64,000 nucleotides of DNA from Marinobacter salexigens (GTDB lineage: Bacteria > Pseudomonadota > Gammaproteobacteria > Pseudomonadales > Oleiphilaceae): positions 1-64,000 of the forward strand of contig NZ_NIHC01000003.1 in NCBI RefSeq assembly GCF_002806945.1, given 5' to 3'. A program made the position numbers and the translations under genes. How positions within the stretch are numbered: the stretch's first letter is position 1; every line of letters starts with the position of its first letter. The notes beneath the pieces are model-generated. The model was not told the DNA's origin and searched no databases. It saw nothing but the letters and a program-made list of their open reading frames with translations. This document shows positions 42,750-55,924 of the stretch, in pieces.

Positions 42750-44114
42750 TCAGTTCTTTTCCGGTTTTTGCCAACCGGAGATGTTGCGCTGGCGACCTCG
42801 GGCTACGGCCAGTTCTTGCTCTGGCACATCCTTGGTAATTGTAGAGCCTGCACCTATGGTGGCGCCTTCAGCAACGGTAACCGGTGCTACAAGTGAACTG
42901 TTCGAGCCCACAAACACGCCATCACCCAAAACAGTTTTATACTTGTTCACACCATCATAGTTGCAGGTAATAGTGCCTGCACCCACGTTTACGTTAGTGC
43001 CCAGCGTAGCATCACCCACATAGCTGAGGTGGTTAATTTTACTGCCTTCCCCGACCATGGTGTTTTTTGTTTCAACAAAGTTACCTACCTTGCTGTTGGC
43101 CGCCAGTTGCGTACCCGGGCGCAAGCGAGCAAATGGCCCGATCTGGGCATTGGGGCCCACACTGGCTTGTTCGATAACGCTATGGGCATGTATGTGGGTG
43201 CCATCGGCGATGCTGGCATCAGTGATCACACAACCGGGGCCGATGGATACATGGCTGCCCAGTGTCACCTTCCCTTTAAAGACAACGTTTACATCAATCA
43301 GTACGTCGTTACCGATAGTCAGCTCGCCGCGCACATCTACCCGCGCTGGGTCGGCCAGGGTTGCGCCTTCGGTCATCAGACGATCCGCTTCCCGGCTTTG
43401 GTACCAGCGTTCAAGCTCGGCCAGTTGCAGGCGATTGTTGACGCCCTGTACTTCAAACGGATTGCCCGGCTGAGACACGCTCACCTTCATGCCAGCTGCC
43501 ACAGCCATCGCGATAATATCAGTGAGGTAATACTCGCCTTGGGCGTTGCTGCTGGAAAGCTGGGGTAGCCAGTTTTTAAGATGACGAGCGCTGACCGCGA
43601 GAATGCCGGTGTTAACCTCGTTGATGGCCAACTGTTCCGGGCTGGCATCTTTCTGTTCAACGATGGCCGTAACCTGGCCGGCCTGATCGCGCAAAATACG
43701 TCCGTACCCCTGTGGGTTATCCAGAGTTACGGTCAACAAGCCCAGCGTTGTTTCATCCAGATCCTCAACCAACCCTTGCAGCGTATCTGCAGTGGTTAGG
43801 GGTACATCGCCATAGAGCACCAGTACTCGCGCATCGTCTGGTAGCTCTGGCAGAGTTTGGGCTACGGCATGGCCTGTTCCCAATTGCTGCTCCTGCATTA
43901 CCCAGCTCACGCTGTAAGCATTGGAAGCGGCTTTAACTTGATCAGCTCCATGGCCAATAACGCCGTGAACTTTCTCGGCGCCCAGGGTTTGAGCTGTCTC
44001 GATGACGTGATGGAGCATGGACCGCCCTGCCACCTTGTGCAGTACCTTCGGAAGCGAAGATTTCATCCTTGAGCCCTGGCCTGCAGCCAGGATAACAACG
44101 TGCAACGGTGACAT
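42750..44114 (-). CDS. glmU: Bifunctional N-acetylglucosamine-1-phosphate uridyltransferase / glucosamine-1-phosphate acetyltransferase
   Basis: A 454-residue GlmU. The uridyltransferase domain has the nucleotide-binding signature LAAGQGSRMKSSLPKVLH (about residues 9-26) and YGDVPLTTADTL. The C-terminal left-handed beta-helix is made of hexapeptide repeats (about residues 250-430) and carries the acetyl-CoA site region KNTMVGEGSKINHLSYVGDA. It makes UDP-GlcNAc from GlcN-1-P. The gene is 169 bp downstream of atpC, behind a strong structured terminator, and upstream of glmS, the same order as in E. coli and pseudomonads. Confidence 0.97.
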   Translation of the reverse strand: MSPLHVVILAAGQGSRMKSSLPKVLHKVAGRSMLHHVIETAQTLGAEKVHGVIGHGADQVKAASNAYSVSWVMQEQQLGTGHAVAQTLPELPDDARVLVLYGDVPLTTADTLQGLVEDLDETTLGLLTVTLDNPQGYGRILRDQAGQVTAIVEQKDASPEQLAINEVNTGILAVSARHLKNWLPQLSSSNAQGEYYLTDIIAMAVAAGMKVSVSQPGNPFEVQGVNNRLQLAELERWYQSREADRLMTEGATLADPARVDVRGELTIGNDVLIDVNVVFKGKVTLGSHVSIGPGCVITDASIADGTHIHAHSVIEQASVGPNAQIGPFARLRPGTQLAANSKVGNFVETKNTMVGEGSKINHLSYVGDATLGTNVNVGAGTITCNYDGVNKYKTVLGDGVFVGSNSSLVAPVTVAEGATIGAGSTITKDVPEQELAVARGRQRNISGWQKPEKN

Positions 44115-44168
44115 GAGGTAACAACTCCCTTACGTGGTCGGGGTTTTAATAAGGATAGTTCACACAAT

Positions 44169-44259
44169 AAAAAAGCCGCACCTCGTAGTGGAAACCGGCA
44201 TTGTGGTCGCCGTCTCAGGCGAAACAATACCCGCTACCCACGCCGGGATGCGGCTTTTT
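44169..44259 (-). terminator. Nested-stem terminator between atpC and glmU
   Basis: AAAAAGCCGCA (44170-44180) pairs with TGCGGCTTTTT (44249-44259). Inside, CCGGC (44195-44199) pairs with GCCGG (44242-44246), ATTGT (44200-44204) with ACAAT (44224-44228), and TCGCC (44207-44211) with GGCGA (44218-44222). On the minus strand the outer stem is followed by TTTTTTATTG, so it should end the atp transcript. The interior of about 70 bases with its own stems is much larger than a normal terminator loop. Confidence 0.75.
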
Positions 44260-44283
44260 CGGTGCAAGCTCTGGCAAGCAGTT

Positions 44284-44706
44284 CTAGCGAACGCTCTTGC
44301 GCAGTTTTTGCAAGGTACGTAGCTGAGCGGCCGCTTCGGCCAACTCTGCAGCCGCACGATAGTACTCAAACTCGCCCGTTTTATTCGCCAATGCGGCTTC
44401 GGCGTCTTTCTGAGCCTGCACGGCGGCAGCCTCATCAACGTCTTTCGCGCGCACCGCTGTATCGGCCATCAGTGTTACAAGATTTGGCTGAACTTCCAGG
44501 TAACCCCCGGAAACGTAGAGGATTTCCTCTTCGCCACCTTGTTTGATGATCCGGACTGCCCCCGGTTTAAGGGCGGACAGCAACGGAGCATGGCCAAACT
44601 GAATACCCAATTCACCCTCGGAACCGGTAGCGATAAGCATCTCTACCAGGCCGGAGTAAATCTTCTTTTCAGCGCTTACGACGTCACAATGTACGGTCAT
44701 AGCCAT
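44284..44706 (-). CDS. atpC: ATP synthase F1 subunit epsilon
   Basis: A 140-residue epsilon subunit. The N-terminal beta-sandwich runs from about residue 3 to 85 ([39 protein letters not shown]), and a C-terminal helical hairpin covers about 90-140. It couples the rotor to F1 and inhibits ATP hydrolysis. ATG 44706 follows GAGG; ATG 44700 is possible. Last gene of the atp operon. Confidence 0.95.
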   Translation of the reverse strand: MAMTVHCDVVSAEKKIYSGLVEMLIATGSEGELGIQFGHAPLLSALKPGAVRIIKQGGEEEILYVSGGYLEVQPNLVTLMADTAVRAKDVDEAAAVQAQKDAEAALANKTGEFEYYRAAAELAEAAAQLRTLQKLRKSVR

Positions 44707-44742
44707 ATCTCTAAGCCTCTTGGGTCAGAAAGTGAAAGAGGA

Positions 44743-46155
<1,413 letters not shown>

Positions 46156-46190
46156 TTAATAGTCAATAAAACCAGTAGGATTGTGGCGGA

Positions 46191-47051
46191 TCAGACCGAT
46201 GCCGCGCCGCTCACAATTTCCGAAATCTCTTGCGTAATGGCTGCCTGACGAGCTTTGTTATAAACCAACTGCAGTTCGTCAATAATGTCACCGGCGTTAT
46301 CAGTGGCACTCTTCATGGCAATCATTCGTGCCGCCTGTTCGCAGGCAAGATTCTCTACCACGCCCTGATACACCTGGGACTCAATAAAACGTGGCAGCAG
46401 ACCGTCCAGAATCGGACGCGCATCCGGCTCATAGATGTAATCCCACTGGCGACCAATATCTTCTTCTGTGCCTTCCGGCAGAGGCAAAAGCTGCTCAGCT
46501 TTTGGCATCTGCGTCATGGTGTTCACAAACTCGTTACTCACCAGGTACAAGCGGTCAATCTTGCCGTCCTGGAATGCATCGAGCATGACCTTGACGTTGC
46601 CAACCAGGGTTTCCGCACTTGGGTCATCGCCCAGGTGGGTCAGTGCAGCAATTACGTTTCCGCCGTAGTTGCGGAAAAATGACGCACCTTTCTGCCCGAT
46701 TGCACAGATATCCGTGCCAACACCCTTATCTTTCCAGTCACGCATTTCGCGCACAAGCAGCTTGAACACGTTCGCGTTCAAACCACCGCACAGACCGCGA
46801 TCAGAGGAGACAACGATGTAGCCAACACGCTTCACCTCACGCTCAATCATGAACGGATGGCGGTAATCCTTGTTGGACTTGGCAATATGTCCGATTACCT
46901 GGCGCATCTTTTCAGCGTAGGGGCGGGTTGCCTGCATACGCTCCTGGGCTTTACGCATTTTACTGGCGGCCACCATTTCCATGGCGCTGGTAATTTTCTG
47001 CGTGCTCTTGATGCTGCCTATCTGGTTACGTATTTCTTTTCCGATGGCCAT
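46191..47051 (-). CDS. atpG: ATP synthase F1 subunit gamma
   Basis: A 286-residue central-stalk subunit. The N-terminal helix has [26 protein letters not shown] and the C-terminal helix has [38 protein letters not shown]; both form the coiled-coil rotor shaft. ATG 47051. Placed between atpA and atpD as in all F-type operons. Confidence 0.96.
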   Translation of the reverse strand: MAIGKEIRNQIGSIKSTQKITSAMEMVAASKMRKAQERMQATRPYAEKMRQVIGHIAKSNKDYRHPFMIEREVKRVGYIVVSSDRGLCGGLNANVFKLLVREMRDWKDKGVGTDICAIGQKGASFFRNYGGNVIAALTHLGDDPSAETLVGNVKVMLDAFQDGKIDRLYLVSNEFVNTMTQMPKAEQLLPLPEGTEEDIGRQWDYIYEPDARPILDGLLPRFIESQVYQGVVENLACEQAARMIAMKSATDNAGDIIDELQLVYNKARQAAITQEISEIVSGAASV

Positions 47052-47118
47052 AAGTCACTGCCTTTTCAAGTTAGACACTCATTGGGACCAACAAGCCCGC
47101 CGCAGCGGGCTGGTGGTA

Positions 47119-48663
47119 TTACCAGGTTTGAGTGGTCTTGAATTTCTCCAGGGCAGCTTTCAGGTCAGCGGCAATTTCATCATTGTACTTGCCTTCCGAA
47201 CCGATTTTTTCGAGCAGTTCTTTTTGCTCTGACCGCATCCACTCCAGCAACTGGGCTTCAAACTTGACCACTTTATCGACGTCTACGTCGTCAAGGAAGC
47301 CTTCGTTAGCGGCAAACAGAACTGTACCCATCTCAGCCACAGACATCGGGCTGTACTGGTTCTGCTTCATCAATTCGGTAACACGCTGACCGTGCTCAAG
47401 CTGTTTACGGGTGGCTTCGTCCAGATCTGAAGCAAACTGGGCAAAGGCCGCGAGTTCGCGGTACTGCGCCAGTGCCAGACGGATATTACCGCCCAGCTTC
47501 TTCATGATCTTGGTCTGCGCTGCACCACCTACTCGCGATACCGAGATACCAGCGTTCATCGCCGGACGAATACCGGAGTTAAACAGGTTGGTCTCAAGGA
47601 AGATCTGCCCGTCGGTAATGGAGATTACGTTGGTCGGTACGAACGCAGATACGTCACCAGCCTGGGTTTCGATGATTGGCAGAGCGGTCAAAGAACCGGT
47701 CTTCCCTTTCACTTCACCGTTGGTGAACTTTTCAACGTAGTCCGCGTTTACACGGGACGAACGCTCCAGAAGGCGGGAGTGCAGATAGAAAACGTCGCCC
47801 GGGTAAGCTTCACGTCCTGGTGGACGACGCAGCAACAGGGAGATCTGACGGTAGGCAACGGCCTGTTTGGACAGGTCATCGTATACGATCAGAGCATCTT
47901 CACCGCGGTCACGGAAGTATTCACCCATGGTGGTACCAGAGTAGGGTGCCAGGAACTGCATGGATGCAGGATCTGCCGCACCGGCTGCAACCACAATGGT
48001 GTGGTCCATAGCGCCGTGCTCTTCCAGCTTACGTACAACCGCAGCAATCGAAGATTGCTTCTGGCCGATGGCTACGTAAACACACTTGATGCCAGAGTTC
48101 TTCTGGTTGATGATTGCATCGATGGCAACGGCAGTTTTACCAATCTGACGGTCACCGATAATAAGCTCACGCTGGCCGCGGCCAACCGGAACCATGGTAT
48201 CAATAGCTTTCATACCCGTTTGTACCGGCTCGTCAACTGACTGACGATCGATTACACCCGGTGCTACCTTTTCAACAGGGTCTGTCTTGGTCGTACCCAG
48301 ATCGCCTTTACCGTCGATCGGGTTGCCCAAGCCATCTACTACTCGACCCAGCAGTTCCGGACCAACCGGAACTTCCAGAATGCGGCCTGTGCAACGTACT
48401 TTCTGGCCTTCAGCCAGATCTTCGTAGTCACCCAGTACCACGGCACCAACGGAGTCGCGCTCCAGGTTCAACGCCATGCCAAATACGCCGTTGGCGAATT
48501 CGATCATTTCGCCGTACATTACGTCGGCCAGGCCGTGGATCAGCACGATGCCGTCTGCGACAGACAGGATAGTGCCTTCATTTTTTGCTTCAGAAGAGAT
48601 ATCGAGCTTCTCGATTCTCTTTTTGATGATGTCACTGATCTCGGATGGATTCAGTTGCTGCAT
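47119..48663 (-). CDS. atpA: ATP synthase F1 subunit alpha
   Basis: A 514-residue alpha subunit. The P-loop is GDRQIGKT (about residues 169-176) and the signature [14 protein letters not shown] contains the arginine finger. It binds non-catalytic nucleotides. ATG 48663 ([20 protein letters not shown]) is the normal N-terminus and has GAGGACAAAGG upstream; the frame is open for 28 more codons into atpH. Length fits the family. Confidence 0.97.
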   Translation of the reverse strand: MQQLNPSEISDIIKKRIEKLDISSEAKNEGTILSVADGIVLIHGLADVMYGEMIEFANGVFGMALNLERDSVGAVVLGDYEDLAEGQKVRCTGRILEVPVGPELLGRVVDGLGNPIDGKGDLGTTKTDPVEKVAPGVIDRQSVDEPVQTGMKAIDTMVPVGRGQRELIIGDRQIGKTAVAIDAIINQKNSGIKCVYVAIGQKQSSIAAVVRKLEEHGAMDHTIVVAAGAADPASMQFLAPYSGTTMGEYFRDRGEDALIVYDDLSKQAVAYRQISLLLRRPPGREAYPGDVFYLHSRLLERSSRVNADYVEKFTNGEVKGKTGSLTALPIIETQAGDVSAFVPTNVISITDGQIFLETNLFNSGIRPAMNAGISVSRVGGAAQTKIMKKLGGNIRLALAQYRELAAFAQFASDLDEATRKQLEHGQRVTELMKQNQYSPMSVAEMGTVLFAANEGFLDDVDVDKVVKFEAQLLEWMRSEQKELLEKIGSEGKYNDEIAADLKAALEKFKTTQTW

Positions 48664-48691
48664 GCCTTTGTCCTCAAACCTTTTGCTGAAA

Positions 48692-49228
48692 TCAGGAGCC
48701 CAGTGCTTTAGCCATTTTGGCCAGCTTGCCACGGACTGAAGCGTCAATAATCAAATCGCCGGTATTTACCACCACGCCGCCAATCAGCGAACGATCAACA
48801 GCGGTTTCAAGGGCGACTTTACGCTCCAGTTTGCTGGACAATGCCTCTGCCAGCTTTTGCTGCTCGTCGGCGGTCAGTTCATACGCCGTGCTCACCTTCA
48901 TGTTCACCGTGCGCTCAAGCTCTGCACGGTAGAAGCTAAACAGGGTAGAAATTTCCGGCAGCAACGCCAGGCGCTTGCTTTCAGCAAGAATCAACAGGAA
49001 GTTTCTGAGCGCTTCGGGCAGCTGTTCTTCTGCAGTATCGAAAAACAGTTCCGCCTTGCGTTCCTCAGCCAGACCAGGATTGGCCAGTATGTTCTTCACA
49101 GCGTCGTCCGCCGCCAATAAACCAACAAAAGCAAGAGCCTGATCCCAGGAACCAATTGCATCTTGCTCTTTAGCGGCATCGAAAACGGCTTTCGCATAGG
49201 GCCGGGCTAACGTAGTCAGTTCTGCCAT
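48692..49228 (-). CDS. atpH: ATP synthase F1 subunit delta
   Basis: A 178-residue delta subunit linking the top of F1 to the b-subunit stalk. N-terminal helical bundle ([28 protein letters not shown]) and C-terminal domain ending in the signature [32 protein letters not shown] 49228. It is 28 bp upstream of atpA. Confidence 0.95.
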   Translation of the reverse strand: MAELTTLARPYAKAVFDAAKEQDAIGSWDQALAFVGLLAADDAVKNILANPGLAEERKAELFFDTAEEQLPEALRNFLLILAESKRLALLPEISTLFSFYRAELERTVNMKVSTAYELTADEQQKLAEALSSKLERKVALETAVDRSLIGGVVVNTGDLIIDASVRGKLAKMAKALGS

Positions 49229-49239
49229 GGGACCCTCGC

Positions 49240-49710
49240 TTAGAGTTGTGCGGCCAGCTTGTCCAGCATCTCGCTGTGAGCTTTGGCATCGACAGAGGTT
49301 TCCAGGATCTTCTCGGCACCGGCAATGGCAAGCAATGCCACTTCTGACCTGAGTGCGTCGCGAGCCTGAACACGCTCCTGCTGAATTTCCGCCCGGGCCT
49401 GCTCAATGAGCTTTTCACCTTCTTTGCGGGCATCGTCTTTAGATGCTTCCACAATCTGGGCGGCGCGCTTGTTGGCCTGATCAATAAGTACAGCAGCTTC
49501 TTCTTTGGCTTGCTGCATTTGCTGGGCAGCTTTTTCCTGAGCTAGCTCAAGATCCAGTGAAGCCCGGTCAGCAGCAGAAAGACCATCAGCAATTTTCTTC
49601 TGGCGCGCTTCCATGGCTGCCGTGATTGGCGGCCACACATACTTCACGCAGAACCAGACGAAAATAGCGAAGGCAATCGATTGCCCTATTAACGTAAGGT
49701 TGATATTCAC
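49240..49710 (-). CDS. atpF: ATP synthase Fo subunit b
   Basis: A 156-residue peripheral-stalk subunit with one N-terminal membrane helix ([20 protein letters not shown]) and a long charged coiled coil (about residues 30-140). It dimerises and holds F1 against rotation. ATG 49710, 11 bp before atpH in the operon order. Confidence 0.95.
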   Translation of the reverse strand: MNINLTLIGQSIAFAIFVWFCVKYVWPPITAAMEARQKKIADGLSAADRASLDLELAQEKAAQQMQQAKEEAAVLIDQANKRAAQIVEASKDDARKEGEKLIEQARAEIQQERVQARDALRSEVALLAIAGAEKILETSVDAKAHSEMLDKLAAQL

Positions 49711-49804
49711 GGCAATATACCTCTTGCTATTCGTTGCGTGCTGGAAACCAAAAACCGGGCGCCTGGCTCTGTTTGAAAGCGTAGCGCCCGCATTATTGGG
49801 CTAA

Positions 49805-50050
<246 letters not shown>

Positions 50051-50085
50051 TCAGATAGTTAAGGGTTTGCTTTTTAACGGGTAAA

Positions 50086-50952
<867 letters not shown>

Positions 50953-51348
50953 TCATCGCCGTGGTTGCGGCCGTATCAGCCAGCGCAAGGCGCCGCCCGC
51001 TATGACCATCACAGCAAAAGTGAATAACAGAGCCGGTACGTATACCGGCTCCATTAAAGTGAAAACGGCCGCGAAAAAAATTGCGGTAAGGGCGATTTTA
51101 GTGGTTTCCGCCCGAAACAAATTTCCCACCATCAGGTGCGCATTACGAGCGCCCTGGTAACGATAAACCCGATGTACAAACCAGGCATTTGGCACTATAA
51201 ATATAAGACCGCCAACAAATGCGGAATAAGCTGCCAATGGGCTATGTAGCACCAACCACAACAAGCTGAAAATGCCTAACCCGCTGAACTCGATCGCCAA
51301 CCAACGGGCTAAAGGAACATGGGTGATTCGAGCTTGCCGGGATTTCAT
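50953..51348 (-). CDS. atpI: ATP synthase-associated protein I
   Basis: A 131-residue AtpI/UncI-type membrane protein with four hydrophobic segments (FSGLGIFSLLWLVLHSPLAAY, GLIFIVPNAWFVHRVY, IALTAIFFAAVFTLM, ALLFTFAVMVIAGGAL). It helps assemble the c-ring or supplies Mg2+. ATG 51348 was chosen over ATG 51405 because the charged KSRQARITHVPLARW start is usual for the family and GGTGGTG is just upstream. First gene of the atp operon; the promoter should lie in 51349-51553, but no clear -35/-10 pair was seen there. Confidence 0.88.
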   Translation of the reverse strand: MKSRQARITHVPLARWLAIEFSGLGIFSLLWLVLHSPLAAYSAFVGGLIFIVPNAWFVHRVYRYQGARNAHLMVGNLFRAETTKIALTAIFFAAVFTLMEPVYVPALLFTFAVMVIAGGALRWLIRPQPRR

Positions 51349-51553
51349 ATCACCACCGTATTTCCAATCGCGCGAAATTATATGTTTTAAGCACTTGTTG
51401 TTCAACCAGACTCTGCACGAATACTGGCTAAAATTTCACCATCTCAGACTTTAGAACTGTTATCTATCACACAATTAGTGCTTTGCGTCTGTTGCGGTCA
51501 CGACATCTGGTGGTTGTAGGTCTTTGGGCCTATAGGCAGTTTTTTACTCGTGA

Positions 51554-52441
51554 TTAGCGGATATGACCAAGAATGCCGTCCAACTCATCGAGCGAGCTGT
51601 ACTCTATGACCAGTTTTCCTTTGCCTCGCTGGCCATGATCTATGGAAACTTTTGCTCCCAGGCGCTCAGCCAAGTCATCCTGAAGTGCGCGTATGTTCGG
51701 GTCGAGCGCGCCCTTTTTCGCAGGTTTCCCTGCTGACGCCTCTTGCTGTAACCGGCGCACAAGCGCTTCGGTCTGTCGTACAGAGAGCGATTTGGCAACA
51801 ACCTGTTTCGCCACCTGCATCTGCTGTTCTGGCGAAAGGGTCAGCATGGCCCGGCCGTGCCCCATTTCCAGATCACCGTGCTCCAGCATTAACCGCACAT
51901 CTTCGGTTAAACCAATCAGGCGCAGAAGATTGGTGATGGTCGTGCGGGATTTACCTACTGCTTCAGCCACCTGGGCCTGAGTCAGGCCAAACTCTTCCTG
52001 CAAACGCTGCAGTGCGAACGCCTCTTCTATGGGGTTGAGATTTTCCCGCTGAATGTTCTCAATGAGCGCCATGGCAATGGCAGCTTCGTCGGAAACATCG
52101 CGGATGATGGCCGGAATGCTATCCAGTTCGGCCATCTGGGTGGCACGCCAGCGACGCTCGCCAGCAATCAGTTCATACCGACCCTCTGCTAAGGGGCGCA
52201 CCACAACCGGCTGCATTACGCCCTGTTGGCGAATGGAGTCGGCCAATTCCTGTAAAGCGGCAGGATCCATGTCGCGTCGTGGCTGATAACGGCCGCGCTG
52301 GATCAGATCAATCGGAACCTGTCGCAACTCACCGTCGTGGCTTTTCAGCTCCTGATCCAGGTTAACCCTGGATCCGGCCAGCAAGGCTCCTAGCCCACGC
52401 TCACCCAATCCTCGTTTCTTCGCCGCCATGGTATCAGTCAT
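51554..52441 (-). CDS. parB: Chromosome-partitioning protein ParB
   Basis: A 295-residue ParB/Spo0J. The CTP-binding N-terminal region has QVPIDLIQRGRYQPRRDMD and the arginine patch GERRWRATQMA. The central HTH for parS is LTQAQVAEAVGKSRTTITNLLRL, and the C-terminal dimerisation domain starts at about residue 240. It loads at parS near the origin and works with ParA. ATG 52441. It is 53 bp after parA. I noticed no exact parS (TGTTTCACGTGAAACA) in this window. Confidence 0.96.
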   Translation of the reverse strand: MTDTMAAKKRGLGERGLGALLAGSRVNLDQELKSHDGELRQVPIDLIQRGRYQPRRDMDPAALQELADSIRQQGVMQPVVVRPLAEGRYELIAGERRWRATQMAELDSIPAIIRDVSDEAAIAMALIENIQRENLNPIEEAFALQRLQEEFGLTQAQVAEAVGKSRTTITNLLRLIGLTEDVRLMLEHGDLEMGHGRAMLTLSPEQQMQVAKQVVAKSLSVRQTEALVRRLQQEASAGKPAKKGALDPNIRALQDDLAERLGAKVSIDHGQRGKGKLVIEYSSLDELDGILGHIR

Positions 52442-52493
52442 TCTTCCTGTTGATAGTCGTTGTGCATCTTATATAAACAAACGAGCTAATATG

Positions 52494-53288
52494 TTACACC
52501 GCAACCGAAGCAGATGTCTTTTTCGCCCCGTGGCGGCGCACCATTTCCCCAGCCAGGGCCAGATAAGCGATGGCCCCTTTCGACGCTTTGTCATACTTTA
52601 ACGCTGGCATGCCATAGCTGGGCGCTTCAGCAAGGCGCACGTTACGCGGAATAACCACCCGGTAAACCTGATCCCCGAAGTACTCGGTCAGCTGGCCGGA
52701 CACATCCCGTGTGAGGCTGCTCCGGGGGTCGTACATGGTTCTGAGAATGCCTTCAATTTCAAGGTTCGGATTAACTGTCTCCTTGATCTGCTCCACTGTA
52801 TTCATCAGTGCAGCCAGACCCTCCAGGGCGTAATACTCACACTGCATGGGAATAAAGATAGAGTCAGCTGCAGACAACGCATTTACGGTTAACAGGCTCA
52901 GTGAAGGTGGGCAATCGATCAGAATGTAGTCGTAGTTTTCCCGAACACTGTTAATGGCGAGCCTTAGCCGGTGTTCGCGACCAATTTCATTCATCAACTC
53001 CACCTCAGCGGCGGTCAAATCACCGTTGGAAGGAATAATGTCAAAGCCGGAGGCTTCCGCCGGGACAATCACTTCGGCAGCCGACGCGCGCTTGGTAAGC
53101 AGGTCGTAACCGGAAAGTTTCAGGTTGTTTTTATCCACACCACTGCCCATGGTGGCATTGCCCTGGGGATCCATATCCACCAGCAAAACCCGGCGCTTGG
53201 TGGCGGCCAATGAAGCGGCAAGATTGACGCAGGTGGTGGTTTTTCCCACACCGCCTTTCTGATTGGTCACTGCAATCACGCGCGCCAT
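52494..53288 (-). CDS. parA: Chromosome-partitioning ATPase ParA
   Basis: A 264-residue Soj/ParA ATPase. The deviant Walker A is NQKGGVGKTTTCVNLAASL (residues 8-26), with Walker A' VLLVDMDPQGN and Walker B YILIDCPPSL. It moves ParB-parS complexes to the poles. ATG 53288 was chosen because AGGAGG lies 7 bp upstream; the frame has 9 extra codons before it. Fourth gene after mnmG and rsmG, in the usual origin-proximal order. Confidence 0.96.
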   Translation of the reverse strand: MARVIAVTNQKGGVGKTTTCVNLAASLAATKRRVLLVDMDPQGNATMGSGVDKNNLKLSGYDLLTKRASAAEVIVPAEASGFDIIPSNGDLTAAEVELMNEIGREHRLRLAINSVRENYDYILIDCPPSLSLLTVNALSAADSIFIPMQCEYYALEGLAALMNTVEQIKETVNPNLEIEGILRTMYDPRSSLTRDVSGQLTEYFGDQVYRVVIPRNVRLAEAPSYGMPALKYDKASKGAIAYLALAGEMVRRHGAKKTSASVAV

Positions 53289-53351
53289 GTCTCGCCTCCT
53301 TGTTGATGGATACAATTACTGAATACGGTCGCGAATTACTCCCTGTCGGGA

Positions 53352-53987
53352 CTAATCAACCCGGCTCACAACCAGCAGGTGTCTCTCGCCGCCTGCGCCG
53401 GGAACATTCAGGGAATGCGTAGATGATACCTGCCAGCCAGCAGGAAGGGCAGCCACCTCATCATCCGGATACTGCCCTTTCATGGCAAGAAAGCTGCCGT
53501 TGTTCGCCAGCAACCCTTCGCACCAGTTGACCAGATTCTCCAGGGCGGTAAAGGCACGGCTACTGATCTGGGTGTATGGCTGCTCCGGTTTACAGTCTTC
53601 TGCCCGGCCATGAATAACGTCTACATTATTAAGGCCGAGCTCCAGTACACACTGGTTCAGAAAGCGGGTTTTCTTGCCGTTGCTGTCCAGCAAGGTAAAA
53701 CGCCGTTCTGGAAGCACAATGGCCAGAGGAATACCCGGCAAACCGCCACCGGCACCAACATCGAGCAAGTGTTCTGTCGTTACCCAGGGCAAAATACTGA
53801 GGCTGTCCAATAGTTGCCGGGAAACCATTTGACGCTCGTCCCGCACGGCTGTCAGGTTGTAGGCCCGGTTCCACTTATTGAGCAATGCCAAAAACGCCAA
53901 CAACTGTTGTTGCTGGGCTCCACTGAGGGGAATTTGCATGTGTGCCAGCCCTTCCCCGAGCTGACGCTGCCAAAGTGCTTGTGTCAT
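53352..53987 (-). CDS. rsmG: 16S rRNA (guanine527-N7)-methyltransferase
   Basis: A 211-residue RsmG (GidB). The SAM-binding loop is LLDVGAGGGLPGIPLAI (about residues 70-86), and KKTRFLNQCVLELGLNNVDVIHGRAED is the second strand region. It methylates G527 in the 530 loop of 16S rRNA. ATG 53987 comes 7 bp after the mnmG stop and has little ribosome site of its own, so translation is probably coupled. Confidence 0.95.
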   Translation of the reverse strand: MTQALWQRQLGEGLAHMQIPLSGAQQQQLLAFLALLNKWNRAYNLTAVRDERQMVSRQLLDSLSILPWVTTEHLLDVGAGGGLPGIPLAIVLPERRFTLLDSNGKKTRFLNQCVLELGLNNVDVIHGRAEDCKPEQPYTQISSRAFTALENLVNWCEGLLANNGSFLAMKGQYPDDEVAALPAGWQVSSTHSLNVPGAGGERHLLVVSRVD

Positions 53988-53994
53988 GTTTGTA

Positions 53995-55881
53995 TCAAGC
54001 AGTCTGCTTGCGGAGAAGCTCTCGCTTCTTCAGATGAACAAGAACCTGCGAGATTGCAGCCGGCGTAACACCCTGGATTCGCGAAGCCTGAGCAACCGTT
54101 TCTGGCCGCACTTCTTTCAGTTTCTGTTTGATTTCGTTGGAAAGGCCACCGATCACATCGTAATCCAGATCTATGGGCAGCGCGGTGTTCTCATTCCGGC
54201 GTAACCGTTCAATTTCGTCGGTCTGGCGAGAGATATAACCTTCGTATTTGATTTCGATTTCAACCTGTTCCGCTACCACCGGGTCATCTGCTTGTGCGGC
54301 ACCGATTTCAGCAATATGGCTATAGCTGATTTCCGGGCGGCGAAGCAGTTCTGCCAATGTGTTATCGCGGGTCATAGGTTGCTTAAGGTAAGCATTGGCG
54401 CGCTCGGCTGCGTCCGTGGACGGGTGAATGCGCGTGGTTTCAAGCCGCTTACGCTCACTCGATATGGCTTCACACTTTTCACTGAACTTTTCCCAGCGTT
54501 CATCGTTCACCAGGCCCAGCTTGCGACCGGTCTCAGTCAGCCGCAGATCGGCGTTATCTTCACGCAGAATCAAACGGTATTCAGCACGGCTGGTAAACAT
54601 GCGGTAAGGCTCTTTGGTGCCCATGGTGATCAGATCGTCCACCAGCACTCCGAGGTAGGCCTCATCCCGGCGCGGGTACCATTCGCTTTTGCCCTGCGCC
54701 CGCAAGGAGGCGTTCAAGCCCGCCAGCAAGCCTTGGGCGCCGGCTTCTTCGTAGCCGGTGGTGCCGTTGATCTGGCCAGCAAAATACAGCCCCTGGATAA
54801 ACTTGGTTTCCAGAGTGTGGCGCAGATCCTGGGGGTTCAGGTAGTCGTATTCGATGGCGTAACCCGGCCGGGTGATATGGGCATTCTCAAAACCAGGGAT
54901 CGAGCGCACGGCCGCCAGCTGGATATCGAACGGCAGACTGGTGGAGATGCCGTTGGGGTATAGCTCGTTGGTTGTCAGGCCTTCCGGCTCCACAAAAATC
55001 TGGTGGGAATCCTTGTCGGCAAACCGATTGACCTTGTCTTCGATGGACGGGCAGTAACGCGGCCCGACACCTTCAATATTGCCCGCAAACATGGGCGAAC
55101 GGTCAAAGCCACTGCGGATAATGTCGTGGGTCTGCTCGGTAGTGCGGGTTACATAGCAGCAAACCTGGTCGGGGTGCTGGTCGCGACTGCCAATAAATGA
55201 CATAACCGGCGCAGGGTTGTCGCCCCACTGCTCCTGCATCACAGAGAAATCGACACTGCGGGCATCAATGCGTGGCGGCGTACCGGTTTTCAGGCGGCCT
55301 ACATTAAACGGCAGCTCCCGCAACCGCTTCGCCAGTGCATTGGCGGGCGCATCGCCGGCACGGCCGCCGGAATGCTGCTGCATGCCAATGTGGATAACCC
55401 CGCCGAGGAAGGTGCCCGTGGTCAACACCACGGTTTTGGCGTTAAACCGGATACCTGTCTGGGATACCACGCCGGTAACCTGATCGTTTTCCACAATCAG
55501 ATCATCTGCCGCCTGCTGAAACAGGGTCAGATTGGGCTCGTTTTCAAGAGTGTAACGAATGGCGGCCTTGTACAATACCCGGTCGGCCTGGGCACGGGTG
55601 GCCCGCACGGCCGGGCCTTTGCGGCTGTTGAGCACGCGGAACTGGATTCCCGCCAGGTCTGTGGCCTGCGCCATGGCACCGCCAAGGGCGTCAATTTCCT
55701 TCACCAGATGGCTTTTCCCGATACCGCCAATGGCGGGGTTACAGGACATCTGGCCCAGGGTTTCGATGTTGTGGGTCAGCAGCAGGGTTTGCGAGCCCAT
55801 GCGCGCCGCCGCTAGAGCGGCTTCGGTACCGGCATGGCCACCACCAATGACAATCACATCGAAACGGGTTGGGAAATCCAC
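53995..55881 (-). CDS. mnmG: tRNA uridine-5-carboxymethylaminomethyl modification enzyme MnmG
   Basis: A 628-residue MnmG (GidA). FAD-binding [21 protein letters not shown] is at residues 10-30, with the signatures [23 protein letters not shown] and [15 protein letters not shown], and the C-terminal tRNA-binding helical domain. With MnmE it adds carboxymethylaminomethyl to U34 of several tRNAs. The start is GTG 55881 after GAGGTG. mnmE is not next to it; upstream is the candidate oriC region. Confidence 0.96.
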   Translation of the reverse strand: MDFPTRFDVIVIGGGHAGTEAALAAARMGSQTLLLTHNIETLGQMSCNPAIGGIGKSHLVKEIDALGGAMAQATDLAGIQFRVLNSRKGPAVRATRAQADRVLYKAAIRYTLENEPNLTLFQQAADDLIVENDQVTGVVSQTGIRFNAKTVVLTTGTFLGGVIHIGMQQHSGGRAGDAPANALAKRLRELPFNVGRLKTGTPPRIDARSVDFSVMQEQWGDNPAPVMSFIGSRDQHPDQVCCYVTRTTEQTHDIIRSGFDRSPMFAGNIEGVGPRYCPSIEDKVNRFADKDSHQIFVEPEGLTTNELYPNGISTSLPFDIQLAAVRSIPGFENAHITRPGYAIEYDYLNPQDLRHTLETKFIQGLYFAGQINGTTGYEEAGAQGLLAGLNASLRAQGKSEWYPRRDEAYLGVLVDDLITMGTKEPYRMFTSRAEYRLILREDNADLRLTETGRKLGLVNDERWEKFSEKCEAISSERKRLETTRIHPSTDAAERANAYLKQPMTRDNTLAELLRRPEISYSHIAEIGAAQADDPVVAEQVEIEIKYEGYISRQTDEIERLRRNENTALPIDLDYDVIGGLSNEIKQKLKEVRPETVAQASRIQGVTPAAISQVLVHLKKRELLRKQTA

Positions 55882-55924
55882 AGTTCACCTCAGAAATCGG
55901 GGGGATAAAAACAGGGCGGGAGTA

